Assembly (NCBI RefSeq): GCF_037126435.1
Contig: NZ_CP147020.1
Coordinates: 248,001 to 312,000, forward strand
Direction: 5' to 3'
Length of the DNA stretch: 64,000 nucleotides
Origin: Bernardetia sp. ABR2-2B
GTDB taxonomy: Bacteria; Bacteroidota; Bacteroidia; Cytophagales; Bernardetiaceae
Part shown: positions 56,006-64,000 of the stretch, one piece after another
Layout of the letters: each line of letters opens with the position of its first letter
Numbering within the stretch: the first letter of the stretch is position 1
Translations under genes and position numbers: made by a program
The notes under the pieces: model-generated
Databases searched by the model: none
What the model saw: the letters and a program-made list of their open reading frames with translations, nothing else
Told to the model about the DNA's origin: nothing

Positions 56006-58177
56006 TTATTTAACAAAAATCTGTGTAGTATCCTTTAAATTTTCAAGAATAATATCACTTCTTCTGATTGTACCATCAGCTTCTTTATAATTTTTTCTGT
56101 AAAATCTATATTTTTCTACACGATGACGAGCATTTTCAGGAGGCATAAAATCAATTGTTTTTTCCTCTATATTTATTTTTCCTTTCCAAGTAGTAAAACG
56201 GTCTTGAGGAATTGAGTATGTAAAAATATATTCTCCATTTTCTTCTCTGACTGCCAAAATTTCTATTCTACTATTTTTGAGTTTATTGAGTTCGGTATGA
56301 AAAACCAATCCTGCATATTTTCCAATAAGTTGTTCTGGGTTTTCTACTTTATCACTAATAAATGTTTTTTCTTCTTGGCTAGAATCTGTGTTAGAAAATG
56401 AAAAAGTAGATTTTGGAATAGTAATAACTAAAATGATAGCAATAGCTAAGACTGCAAACAAAATTCCTGCGACCAAGAAAGCGCCAACTCCTTTAGGCTT
56501 ACGTATCTTTATTTTTCGATTGTCTAAAAGAATTTCTATATCTGATTTCGAATAATGAAGTTTGTCTCCAACCTCCAAAATTTCTTGAAAAGATTCTTGT
56601 GAAAGCATCTTACCCTTTAATCTATCTTGAAGCTCAAAATCTAGAATTTCTTCCCTTGTCTGTAATTTTAAGTTTCTTTGACGAAAAAAAATACTTAACT
56701 CTCTCTCAGAAAAGCCATTTTGCTCGGCTACGGCTAAAAGTTGAGGATAATATTCGCTTGGAAAAAAACGACCTACTTTCCTTCTATCTACATTTGTTTC
56801 TAAAAGTTCACGAAGTGGCAAAACTCGTATTCCTGCTGTTTTCAAACGCTGTTCAAATTCATTTTCACTAATATCTAATTCTCTTGCTTTTATACGCAAA
56901 CCTTTCATTTGCTCGGTTGAAAGTAGCTCGTCTTTAGCTAATTTCTGAGCTTGTCCGAGCAAAATTTCTAAAGAAGGCAATATTTCTAACCCGTTTTTTT
57001 TGATTACTTTATCAACAGTTTCTTGATTCCAATTCTGAGAACTAACATGTGAATTCCATATTTTTTTGGGTAGAAAGTATTGATAGATTAAAAACTCAGG
57101 AATAGCTTCTTTAATTAAAGTTTCTTCTACTAAAATAGGTTCATCTTTTTCTTGTTTATCTAAATAACCTTTTATTCCTCGTAAAATATAACGACTAGCT
57201 TCGTCGTCTGTGAGTGTATGAACTGTATAATTTCTGTGAATAAGTAGTGCTTTTAGTTCAGATTGCAAAAGTAAATCTCCTACTAAATAAACTTCTGAAT
57301 CGGTTTTGGTGTGTTCGGCTACTTTTTCTGCAAGTTCTCTATCTTGAATACGTAATAATTGAACTTCTTGAGAAACTATTGTAGCCGTAGCTCTTGTTCC
57401 GTTGGATAACCTAACTGTAATAAAGCTTTGTTTTTCATCTCTAATCTGATTTAACCATTCTTCTGCTCTATGAGAATGCAGAGCTACTTCTTCATCCATA
57501 TCAACTCCTGTCGGTACTTGTTTCATTGCTTTTTGCAACACAAATTTTACAAGTTCTCTTTCAAAATCCCAATCTGAAATATCCTGTAATTTCTTTTCGG
57601 TAATATCTAGGCTCAACGCACCTTCTGCTTGAGTAAGCATTATTCTTTCTCCAAAACTCTCTATAAAAGTCAAAGAAGACTTTGAGGCTTGTAGTTTGAG
57701 ATTTTTCCCTTCGATTAATGATTTAATATAGGATTGATGAGGGAGAATATGAAATCCTTTTTTTATGAAATAAGCATTGAGTTTGTCAATTAATAGCTGT
57801 GAAAAAGCAGGAGAAAAAACACAAAGAAGTGGAATGACACCTTGAAAATTAGGCGAGAGTCTTTCAAATTCTATTTTAACATTTTCTACAATACTATCAA
57901 ACAATTTTTCATAAGGATGCGAAGCGCCTAACCAATCAAATGTTTTGTTTTGCTCTATCCCATATGCAGGATGACGAAGCGTATTTACAGAAGAATCCAA
58001 GTTCTCATAATGTTTTTTCGAAATAGGCTTAATTTGCGTACCTATTTCAAAAAAAAGGTCTGTACGTTCTTTTCCTTCGTAGGGGATAGAAAGTAAGTTT
58101 TGAGAGTTGTAAAAAGCTGCACTACAATATTCTTCAGTAATTAAAAGGCAAATTGTAGAAGTAGAATGGGTATCCAT
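56006..58177 (-). CDS. Degenerate Hsp70-like protein with C-terminal membrane anchor
   Basis: This 723-residue protein has a first half that follows the Hsp70/actin-fold layout without its catalytic signatures. The N-terminal strand pair reads STICLLITEEYCSAAFY where DnaK has the phosphate-1 loop. A later block (ALHSHRAEEWLNQIRDEKQS) parallels the DnaK segment before phosphate-2. A helical repeat region (about 360-555) contains LEILLGQAQKLAKDE and similar units. One membrane segment follows at about 561-586, then a C-terminal beta domain. I use the ATG at 58177 rather than a TTG 45 bp upstream that would add a hydrophobic leader. The Hsp70 link is inference from fold pattern only. Confidence 0.6.
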   Translation of the reverse strand: MDTHSTSTICLLITEEYCSAAFYNSQNLLSIPYEGKERTDLFFEIGTQIKPISKKHYENLDSSVNTLRHPAYGIEQNKTFDWLGASHPYEKLFDSIVENVKIEFERLSPNFQGVIPLLCVFSPAFSQLLIDKLNAYFIKKGFHILPHQSYIKSLIEGKNLKLQASKSSLTFIESFGERIMLTQAEGALSLDITEKKLQDISDWDFERELVKFVLQKAMKQVPTGVDMDEEVALHSHRAEEWLNQIRDEKQSFITVRLSNGTRATATIVSQEVQLLRIQDRELAEKVAEHTKTDSEVYLVGDLLLQSELKALLIHRNYTVHTLTDDEASRYILRGIKGYLDKQEKDEPILVEETLIKEAIPEFLIYQYFLPKKIWNSHVSSQNWNQETVDKVIKKNGLEILPSLEILLGQAQKLAKDELLSTEQMKGLRIKARELDISENEFEQRLKTAGIRVLPLRELLETNVDRRKVGRFFPSEYYPQLLAVAEQNGFSERELSIFFRQRNLKLQTREEILDFELQDRLKGKMLSQESFQEILEVGDKLHYSKSDIEILLDNRKIKIRKPKGVGAFLVAGILFAVLAIAIILVITIPKSTFSFSNTDSSQEEKTFISDKVENPEQLIGKYAGLVFHTELNKLKNSRIEILAVREENGEYIFTYSIPQDRFTTWKGKINIEEKTIDFMPPENARHRVEKYRFYRKNYKEADGTIRRSDIILENLKDTTQIFVK

Positions 58178-58320
58178 TGAAAGTTGAGAGAGAAGTTGAG
58201 CAAAAAATAGAAAAATAATCAATCAAAGTTACAAAAAAAGCAGTTTTGATAAAGGATTGTTTAAACAAAAAGCAAAAACTTTTAACCTAACAGCACTAGA
58301 ATCTATTTTATTTCTTTGAG

Positions 58321-58456
58321 GTTGTTTAAGAATGATAGATTTTTCCTTAGAATTAGGTTTGTAAACCTAATTCTAGGGAAAATAACCCAGCCTTTGTTGG
58401 TATTTTAGCCGTAGCGACACCAATAAATACACGTATAAATCCTATTCTCAAACAAC
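58321..58456. mobile_element. MITE-like element A (TIR GTTGTTTAAGAAT)
   Basis: The termini GTTGTTTAAGAAT (left) and ATTCTCAAACAAC (right) are inverted with one mismatch. The core holds the long palindrome at 58345-58378 (CCTTAGAATTAGGTTT / AAACCTAATTCTAGGG) and the AGCCTTTGTTG sequence shared with 6931-6974. No ORF. It lies in the gap before the AEC transporter. Confidence 0.6.
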
Positions 58457-58472
58457 TTATTTATTTAAAAAT

Positions 58473-58480
58473 TACTTTTG
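58473..58480 (+). promoter_or_regulatory. Candidate -7 box for AEC gene
   Basis: TACTTTTG fits TAnnTTTG about 29 bp before the TTG start. Confidence 0.35.
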
Positions 58481-58508
58481 TGCATTATTTACTTCTAAAA
58501 AAAATATA

Positions 58509-59468
58509 TTGGAAAATTTACTCTTAATTTTTGCTTGTTTGGGTTTGGGTTTTGTATTCAAAAAAATCTCTATTTTTCCAAAAAATACACACAAAGGAAT
58601 AAATACCTATATTATTTGGGTTGCTTTGCCTTGTCTTGCACTTGTTTATATTCCAAAATTAGAACTTTCAGTTTCTTTAATTTGGTTGGCATTAATGGCT
58701 TGGATAGTTTTTGGTTTAAGTATTTTGTTTTTCAAAGTAATGTCAAGCATTTTTAAATGGAATAGACAAACAGAAGGCTGTTTGGTCTTGGCATGTGGAC
58801 TTTGCAATACTTCTTTTGTTGGCTTTCCTTTGTTAGAGTTTTTATACAACTCCAAAAAGCCATTACAATATGCCATCGTTTGCGACCAAGCAGGTTCTTT
58901 TTTGGTTGTCGCTACTGTCGGTTTGGTTGTCGCTATGAGCTATGGAGGAGACAAACCCACAGCAAAAATTATCTTGAAAAAACTTTTTTATTTCCCTCCC
59001 TTTTTAGCTTTTTTGGTCGCTTTAGTAATTCTTCCTTTTGGTGGAATAGAACAGTTTTTTGCTTATTTTTTATCAGAAATAAATGGTTTAGGGCAGCTAG
59101 GAGTAACTTTAGAAAATGTATTGATAAAATTAGCTGCTCCTTTAGTTATTTTGGCTCTCTTTTCAGTAGGACTTCAAATAGAGTTCTCAAAAGAAAATTT
59201 GAGATTACTGAATCCTTTCTTTTTTGGTCTTTTATATAAGCTTTTCTTTGCTCCTTTAGTTATTTATTTTTTATATTTGATTACCTTTGCAGAGAAAAAC
59301 TTAGCCTTTGATGTAGGAGTTTTGGAAGCTGCTATGGCACCTATGGTAACAGGCGTTTTGTTGGCACAAGAATACAAGCTCAACCCCAAATTAGGAAGTT
59401 TTTTACTTGCCATTGGTATTCCACTTTCTATCCTTACTGTTTATCTGTGGTATTTATTTTTGAGTTAA
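58509..59468 (+). CDS. AEC-family transporter (auxin efflux carrier-like)
   Basis: This 319-residue membrane protein has about ten hydrophobic segments and the family's motifs NTYIIWVALPCLALVYIP, GLCNTSFVGFPLLEFLY and the C-terminal LEAAMAPMVTGVLLAQEY. AEC proteins export or import small organic anions or auxin-like molecules in bacteria; the substrate is unknown. Translation appears to begin at TTG 58509, because the conserved N-terminal helix begins immediately and no ATG is available. It is a single gene, flanked on both sides by related MITE-like elements. Confidence 0.9.
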   Translation: MENLLLIFACLGLGFVFKKISIFPKNTHKGINTYIIWVALPCLALVYIPKLELSVSLIWLALMAWIVFGLSILFFKVMSSIFKWNRQTEGCLVLACGLCNTSFVGFPLLEFLYNSKKPLQYAIVCDQAGSFLVVATVGLVVAMSYGGDKPTAKIILKKLFYFPPFLAFLVALVILPFGGIEQFFAYFLSEINGLGQLGVTLENVLIKLAAPLVILALFSVGLQIEFSKENLRLLNPFFFGLLYKLFFAPLVIYFLYLITFAEKNLAFDVGVLEAAMAPMVTGVLLAQEYKLNPKLGSFLLAIGIPLSILTVYLWYLFLS

Positions 59469-59625
59469 AACTCGAAACTGGCAAAAATGGTAGATAAAAA
59501 GAGTTTATTCAAAAAGGTTTAGTTGTTGTGTAAATAAAGTTAGATTTTAGAATTTTTTTTAAACTAATTTTTTATTAATTTGTAGTTGTATATAACTTAG
59601 AATATGAAATTTTTATTCTATAAAC

Positions 59626-59795
59626 CTGTTTAAGAATGATTGTTACTGCTGTATTTTCTATAATAGGTCAGTCTCGTAGAGCAGACCGTTTGGTAGTGTG
59701 TTTCAGATATTTTTAGTTTGCAGTAGATGGTTTGTCCTTTGGGACTGACCTATTTGAAGTTATACATAAAAACTAAATTCCTATTCTTAAACAAC
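59626..59795. mobile_element. MITE-like element B (same termini as element A, different core)
   Basis: The termini GTTTAAGAAT (59628-59637) and ATTCTTAAAC (59783-59792) match those of 58321-58456, but the core is the 7x7-loop hairpin repeat (59665-59752). No ORF. It lies within the 431-bp gap before the TPR gene; the remainder is AT-rich with two TTCGTAATTGATAA copies near 59863-59897. Confidence 0.6.
59665..59752 (+). repeat. Hairpin repeat with 7x7 internal loop (copy 2)
   Basis: AGGTCAGTC-tcgtaga-GCAGACC on the left faces GGTTTGT-cctttgg-GACTGACC on the right. It is the core of MITE-like element B. Confidence 0.7.
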
Positions 59796-59899
59796 TTTTC
59801 TGAATAAATATATTTTAATTTTAAATCGTAAACTAAATTTACGTAATTCGTTTGTTGAATTTTCGTAATTGATAATTTTTAATTCGTAATTGATAAAAA

Positions 59900-61300
59900 A
59901 TGATAAGCAACTCAAGAAGAGAAGAACCAAGCATTTCGATACTAGAATTTGAACGTCTGATAAGAGAAGGAGAAAGCTTTTTCTTCGAAGTTGATACGTA
60001 TGAGTTTCTTTTAGAACATTATAGAAAAACAGGAAACATTGAAAGGTTATTTTCAGTCTGTGATATTGCACGTTCTCAACATCCTTTTTCGGTTAATTTT
60101 ATAGTCGAAGAAGCTAGAGCGCATATTATTAATAACGATTTTGATAAGGCAAAATCTACTATCGAAGAAGCAGAAGCACTACAACCCACCGAAATTGAAG
60201 TCCAACTAACAAAAGCGTGGATTTTTCAAGAGTGTTTTAAGTTTGATGAAGCTGCTAAAATCTATAAAAAAGTCTTGCCTCTTACAGATGAAAAAGAAAA
60301 AGATGAAGTTTTGTATCAAATAGGAAGTTGCTACCAAGCCAAAAACGACCTCAAAACAGCTATTAAATATTATAAAGAAACATTAATTCAAAATAAAGGA
60401 CATAAAGAAGCATTATACGAACTTGCTTTTTGTTATGATGAATTAGATGACTTGGAGGGAAGCATTGTTTTCTACAAACAGTTTATTGATAACGACCCTT
60501 ATTCTGCCGAAGCATGGTATAATTTGGCTCTTATTCAAACTCGTTTGTCGCTTTTTAGAGATGCTATCGTGTCCTATGATTATGCTTCAATTATTGAAGA
60601 AGGGTTTTCTTCTGCCTTTTTTAATAAAGGAAATTGCCACATGAATTTGGGGCAATATGAGGAAGCATTAGATTGTTTTATCCAAACTTCAAAACTAGAA
60701 CGTCCAACAGCCGAGCTTTATACGCACATTGGAGCAGCTTATCAAAAATTAGATAAGTTTGCAGAAGCACTTAATTTTTATAGAAAAGCATTAGATTTTG
60801 ACCAAGAGTATGAAATGGCTGCTTTTGGTGTAGCTGAATGTATGGAAGAGCAAGAACGCTGGAAAGAAGCTGTTCATTTTTATCAAAAATCACTCCGAAA
60901 AAACAAAAATATCGGAAGTGCATGGTTTGGAAAAGCTCGTTGTGAATATCAACTTGGAAATATGATTTCGTGTATGGAAGCCTACGATAATGCATCACGT
61001 ATAATGAGTGAAAACGTAGATGTTTGGCTCTCATGGTCGCATGTGTATTACAAAGAAGATTGGTTTGATAAAGCTATTGCAATTGCAGAAGAAGCACTAG
61101 AGATTATTCCAGATTCTGCTGAACTTTTATACCGTTATGTTGCTTATTTGATGGGAGGAGGGAAATATAAAGCTGCCGTTATGGCTCTTGAAAATGCGAT
61201 TTTAATAGCTCCAGAAGATAAAAATTATATTTTAGAGTTTTTTACAGACTTAAATACCCAAAAAGCGATTTATCAAATTATTGAGCAATTAGAAAATTAA
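59900..61300 (+). CDS. TPR-repeat protein
   Basis: This 466-residue soluble protein is built of about ten tetratricopeptide repeats. Clear units are AEAWYNLALIQTRLSLFRDA, AFFNKGNCHMNLGQYEEALD, LYTHIGAAYQKLDKFAEAL and AWFGKARCEYQLGNMISC. It is a protein-protein interaction scaffold with no catalytic domain. There is no signal peptide, so it is cytoplasmic. It is a single gene; short AT-rich repeats precede its ATG. The partner is unknown. Confidence 0.93.
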   Translation: MISNSRREEPSISILEFERLIREGESFFFEVDTYEFLLEHYRKTGNIERLFSVCDIARSQHPFSVNFIVEEARAHIINNDFDKAKSTIEEAEALQPTEIEVQLTKAWIFQECFKFDEAAKIYKKVLPLTDEKEKDEVLYQIGSCYQAKNDLKTAIKYYKETLIQNKGHKEALYELAFCYDELDDLEGSIVFYKQFIDNDPYSAEAWYNLALIQTRLSLFRDAIVSYDYASIIEEGFSSAFFNKGNCHMNLGQYEEALDCFIQTSKLERPTAELYTHIGAAYQKLDKFAEALNFYRKALDFDQEYEMAAFGVAECMEEQERWKEAVHFYQKSLRKNKNIGSAWFGKARCEYQLGNMISCMEAYDNASRIMSENVDVWLSWSHVYYKEDWFDKAIAIAEEALEIIPDSAELLYRYVAYLMGGGKYKAAVMALENAILIAPEDKNYILEFFTDLNTQKAIYQIIEQLEN

Positions 61301-61386
61301 ATATAACGTACTTATCGTTTAAAACATTAAAATACAGGAGTTTGAGCTATCAAATTCCTTTTCTTTTTCGAAAGAATAAAAACACA

Positions 61387-61417
61387 TTGGCAATCCTTGA
61401 TAAAATATGTATTTTTG
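61387..61417 (+). promoter_or_regulatory. Predicted promoter of purQ (TTG-N20-TATTTTTG)
   Basis: TTG at 61387-61389, 20 bp, then TATTTTTG at 61410-61417: a good fit to the Bacteroidota consensus TTTG-N19-21-TAnnTTTG. Transcription would start near 61424, leaving a leader of about 110 nt that carries a relic of the CTTTGTTG repeat. Confidence 0.55.
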
Positions 61418-61446
61418 TAAAAGTTGTTTAATAAAAATGAAATAGA

Positions 61447-61486
61447 CTTTGTTGATGTTTTACTATAATGACACCAACAAAGATAC
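61447..61486. repeat. Relic of the AGCCTTTGTTG repeat in the purQ leader
   Basis: CTTTGTTGATGTTTTACTA followed by TGACACCAACAAAGATAC parallels 58391-58430. Its arms CTTTGTTG/CAACAAAG form a stem. Confidence 0.55.
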
Positions 61487-61532
61487 TAGCAAAATAAAAT
61501 CACATCATTTTATCCACTTACCCATTTTTTCT

Positions 61533-62234
61533 ATGAAATTCGGAGTTATTGTTTTTCCAGGTTCTAATTGCGATCACGATGTATATTCTGTTCTTAAAGA
61601 TACTTTCAAACAAGAAACTGTCAAACTTTGGCATAAAAGTACCGACCTTGAAGGTTGTGATTTTATAGTTGTTCCAGGTGGATTTTCGTACGGAGATTAT
61701 TTGCGTTCGGGTGCGATTGCTCGTTTTTCTCCTATTATGAATGAAGTGATAAAACACGCAGAAAATGGTGGATATGTTTTAGGAATTTGTAATGGCTTTC
61801 AGATTCTGACAGAAGCTCATTTATTAGATGGGGCATTGCTTCGTAATAATAACCAAAAGTTTACTTGTAAAAACGTATTTCTTCAAGCTACTTCTCAAAA
61901 TAGTTTGATTACCCAAAACACAGACCCAGCAAAAGCATATAAAATTCCGATTGCTCATGCAGAAGGGCGTTATTATGCTTCTGATGCTGATTTGAATAAT
62001 CTGATTGCTAACGACCAAATTTTATTTCGTTATTGCAATGCTGATGCTAGAGTTACAGAAGATAGTTGCCCAAATGGCTCATCAATGAATATTGCTGCAA
62101 TTTGTAATAAAGAAAGAAATGTCTTTGGAATGATGCCTCACCCAGAACGTGCAGCTGATGATATTTTGGGAAACACAGATGGAAGAATAATTTTTGAATC
62201 AATTTTACAACTTGTAAGCCAAACTCAAGAATAA
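61533..62234 (+). CDS. purQ: Phosphoribosylformylglycinamidine synthase subunit PurQ
   Basis: This 233-residue glutaminase subunit supplies ammonia to PurL in step four of purine synthesis. The conserved start FGVIVFPGSNCDHDVY, oxyanion VVPGGFSYGDYLRSG, nucleophile Cys in LGICNGFQILTEA, and His/Glu in FGMMPHPERA are all present. I chose the ATG at 61533. An in-frame ATG 84 bp upstream lies in repeat DNA, and its extra residues do not fit the family. It is a stand-alone purQ, not fused to purL. The SRPBCC gene follows 14 bp later. Confidence 0.96.
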   Translation: MKFGVIVFPGSNCDHDVYSVLKDTFKQETVKLWHKSTDLEGCDFIVVPGGFSYGDYLRSGAIARFSPIMNEVIKHAENGGYVLGICNGFQILTEAHLLDGALLRNNNQKFTCKNVFLQATSQNSLITQNTDPAKAYKIPIAHAEGRYYASDADLNNLIANDQILFRYCNADARVTEDSCPNGSSMNIAAICNKERNVFGMMPHPERAADDILGNTDGRIIFESILQLVSQTQE

Positions 62235-62248
62235 TTATAACAAATCAA

Positions 62249-62695
62249 ATGTCAGAAAAACGCCCACAAGTTTATACTCAAATCACGATACAGGCTTCTA
62301 AAGAAAAAGTTTGGAATACACTTTTAGATTTTGGAAGCTACCCCTCTTGGAATATGTTTATCAGAAAGATAACTGGAAACTCTGAGTTGGGTGGAAAAAT
62401 AAAAGCTAAAATGTACCCTCCTGCTGGTTTGCCAGTTACATTTGATGGTACAATCTGTCGCAATATTCCTAATCAAACACTTGCTTGGAATGGGTATATG
62501 GTAGCGAGTTGGCTTTTCGCACCGACACATATTTTCGAAATAGAAGAGAAGTCTGAAAATGAGGTTCTTTTTATTCATAGAGAAGAATATGAAGGTTTTA
62601 TTATTCCTTTTATCAAATTTATGTTGCCTACGCTTATAGGAAAAGGATTTGAAGTAATGAATAAAGATTTGAAGCGGTTTGTAGAGTCAAATTAA
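62249..62695 (+). CDS. SRPBCC-family (START/Bet v1-like) protein
   Basis: This 148-residue protein is of the helix-grip type: ITIQASKEKVWNTLLDFGSY followed by NMFIRKITGN is the standard N-terminal pattern, with NQTLAWNG and a C-terminal helix (GKGFEVMNKDLKRFVESN). Such domains bind hydrophobic ligands in a deep cavity; many act as cyclases/dehydrases or carriers. The ligand is unknown. It is likely co-transcribed with purQ. A perfect hairpin repeat begins right after its stop and may act as its terminator. Confidence 0.88.
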   Translation: MSEKRPQVYTQITIQASKEKVWNTLLDFGSYPSWNMFIRKITGNSELGGKIKAKMYPPAGLPVTFDGTICRNIPNQTLAWNGYMVASWLFAPTHIFEIEEKSENEVLFIHREEYEGFIIPFIKFMLPTLIGKGFEVMNKDLKRFVESN

Positions 62696-62696
62696 T

Positions 62697-62770
62697 AGGT
62701 CAGTCCCAAAGGGCAGACCATCTACTGAGACTAAAATAACTACAAACGGTCTGCTCTACGAGACTGACCT
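62697..62770 (-). repeat. Hairpin repeat with 7x7 internal loop (copy 3, near perfect)
   Basis: AGGTCAGTC-ccaaagg-GCAGACC faces GGTCTGC-tctacga-GACTGACCT. It is inverted relative to 59665-59752, with both stems perfect. TGTCTAGTAGTAT follows at 62791-62803. Confidence 0.75.
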
Positions 62771-62860
62771 ACATAGCAAGTTAGTAAAAATGTCTAGTAG
62801 TATGGAATTGAATATTTTGTATTCATTAATCACTAATCATTGAAAAGTTAATCATTAATT

Positions 62861-64000
62861 ATGTTTACAGATAATTTTGAAAGTCAAAGTAATAAAGCAA
62901 AGTCAGGTTCATTGAAAAAGCAGTGGCTTGAGACTGCTACCAAATTTTTGAAAGGAAAGCCCTATCAAGAATTAGATTGGGAGTTTTCTGAAGGAATTTC
63001 TGTCGAGCCTTATTATACAAAAGATGAAAAAGATAACTCTGATTTCTCTCATTTACAGATTCTTCAAAATAATCAAATTGCTTTAAACGACCCTGTTTCT
63101 GTGCCTCGTTTTTGGTATAACCAGCCTTTTGTAAGAATAGACTCTTTAGAAAAAGAAGAACTAGAAAAAGCAAATAAGGAAACCCGTAGGATTTTGATGA
63201 GTGGAGCAGAAGGAGTTATTTTTGATTTACAAAGTATCGCAATTAATGATTTTGATGAAAAGAGTTTTGAGTATTTGCTTTTTGAAGTAGCTTTGCCTTA
63301 TTGTGCTATTAGTTTTCAGATAGATATAAAAGAAGATGTTTCTTTACGAGATTTTTCTAAAAAATATACAGATTATGCTCGTGATAGAGGATTTGATGTA
63401 ACACTACTTACAGGTGGTATTCTTCATAACAAAAATGTAGAGCTTTCTAAAGAGACATTAGCGTTTATTTTGGATACAGATATAAAATGTAGATTTCACC
63501 CTATTTCTCTCTATGTAGAAAATGGAAAAGATGATGCTCAAGCAATTGCAGATACTCTTTTTAAGATAAAAACATTAGTGGATAATTCAAATAAATCTAT
63601 TCTTCAAAACATTGAATTTATCATTCAAGCAACTGATAGCTTTTTTGTTACTGTCTCAAAGATTCGTGCTTTGCGTTGGCTTTTGATTCAAATATACGAT
63701 TTGTATGAAGTAAGCTATAATCCCTACATTCATTCAATGACTTCAAGAGGAACAGACGAAAAAAGCTTAACAGATGAGAACTGGAACTTAATCCGAAATA
63801 CAACACAAGCATTTTCTTGTATTTTGGGTGGAACAAATGTACTAACAGTAGTATCACATCAAGCTGAAAGCTCTGAAAATACCAAAGCTTGGGCAGCTCG
63901 TATTGCTCGTAATGTTTCGATTATGCTTCGTGAAGAATCTTTTATAGATAAAAATGTAGACCCAATTTCGGGTTCTTATTATTCACAGCAGATGACAGAA
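62861..64000 (+). CDS. mutA: Methylmalonyl-CoA mutase small subunit (partial, runs off the window)
   Basis: The first 380 codons of a methylmalonyl-CoA mutase-family subunit are open to the last base of the window. The N-terminus has KQWLETATKFLKGKPYQELD and EGISVEPYYTKDE, typical of the small subunit. Later NPYIHSMTSRGTDEKSLTDE, GGTNVLTVVSHQA and ISGSYYSQQMTE match the family's TIM-barrel active-site region. The B12-binding domain is not reached. With the large subunit (expected just downstream, outside the window) it interconverts methylmalonyl- and succinyl-CoA in propionate metabolism. The start ATG at 62861 gives the usual N-terminal length. Confidence 0.93.
   Translation, partial: MFTDNFESQSNKAKSGSLKKQWLETATKFLKGKPYQELDWEFSEGISVEPYYTKDEKDNSDFSHLQILQNNQIALNDPVSVPRFWYNQPFVRIDSLEKEELEKANKETRRILMSGAEGVIFDLQSIAINDFDEKSFEYLLFEVALPYCAISFQIDIKEDVSLRDFSKKYTDYARDRGFDVTLLTGGILHNKNVELSKETLAFILDTDIKCRFHPISLYVENGKDDAQAIADTLFKIKTLVDNSNKSILQNIEFIIQATDSFFVTVSKIRALRWLLIQIYDLYEVSYNPYIHSMTSRGTDEKSLTDENWNLIRNTTQAFSCILGGTNVLTVVSHQAESSENTKAWAARIARNVSIMLREESFIDKNVDPISGSYYSQQMTE

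Noticed and set aside
61449-61532. N-terminal extension of PurQ from an upstream in-frame ATG
   Set aside because: The extra residues are encoded by repeat DNA and do not match the PurQ family, whose start fits ATG 61533.

Overview
The window is AT-rich, densely coded chromosomal DNA from a member of the Bacteroidota, most likely a marine, gliding-type Cytophagales. The evidence is a giant secreted protein with a type IX secretion C-terminal sorting domain, a LytS/LytTR regulator pair, an ABC-permease/M1-peptidase fusion, a tricorn-like S41 protease, methylmalonyl-CoA mutase small subunit, weak or absent Shine-Dalgarno sequences, several TTG starts, and promoter-like TAnnTTTG boxes. A Bernardetia/Flexibacter-like organism is my inference. 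No phage, plasmid, transposase, CRISPR or rRNA was seen. There is one tRNA (Thr-UGU).

Layout. 1-3.7 kb: small secreted/lipoproteins, a membrane-anchored EEP-family hydrolase and a PLD-like protein. 3.9-10.8 kb: a fused 2-oxo acid dehydrogenase E1 with a ~300-residue acidic N-terminal extension, an HTTM membrane protein, arylamine N-acetyltransferase, lipoate-protein ligase and YbaB/EbfC. 11-17.4 kb: a GNAT-nitrilase fusion, a membrane MutS-like ATPase, a SprT-like metalloprotein, a protein ending in an SSB-like acidic tip, purine nucleoside phosphorylase and a small unknown. 17.4-26.5 kb: a duplicated OprD-like porin, the left copy a pseudogene and the right copy intact, flanking a LytTR two-component pair and an ABC ATPase plus ABC-permease/M1-peptidase. 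26.8-33.4 kb: LpxB, MnmG, an NTF2-like protein, CvpA, tRNA-Thr and a histidine phosphatase. 33.6-37 kb: three tandem paralogues with a near-identical RING-like Cys/His N-terminus, two membrane segments and a conserved C-terminal domain of unknown function. 37-44.4 kb: a YD-repeat-like secreted protein, a tricorn-like protease, a DUF4238 protein, a small secreted protein and an M23 peptidase. 44.8-55.5 kb: a 3590-residue T9SS-secreted repeat protein. 56-64 kb: an Hsp70-like membrane-anchored protein, an AEC transporter, a TPR protein, PurQ, an SRPBCC protein and the start of methylmalonyl-CoA mutase small subunit.

Most genes are housekeeping or envelope functions in short transcription units with clear intrinsic terminators. 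Links I can support are: E1 with lipoate ligase (E1 feeds a lipoyl-E2) and methylmalonyl-CoA mutase (propionate end of branched-chain amino-acid catabolism), and the LytTR pair with the divergent ABC/M1 operon. The MutS-like, SprT-like and SSB-tip genes run in the same direction, which suggests but does not prove a DNA-maintenance theme.

The intergenic regions carry several families of small structured repeats. One is a hairpin repeat with a conserved 7x7 internal loop. Another is a pair of elements that share termini but have different cores. The most interesting uncharacterised coding material is the tandem RING-like/TM family, the SSB-tip protein, the degenerate Hsp70-like membrane protein and the acidic extension on E1.
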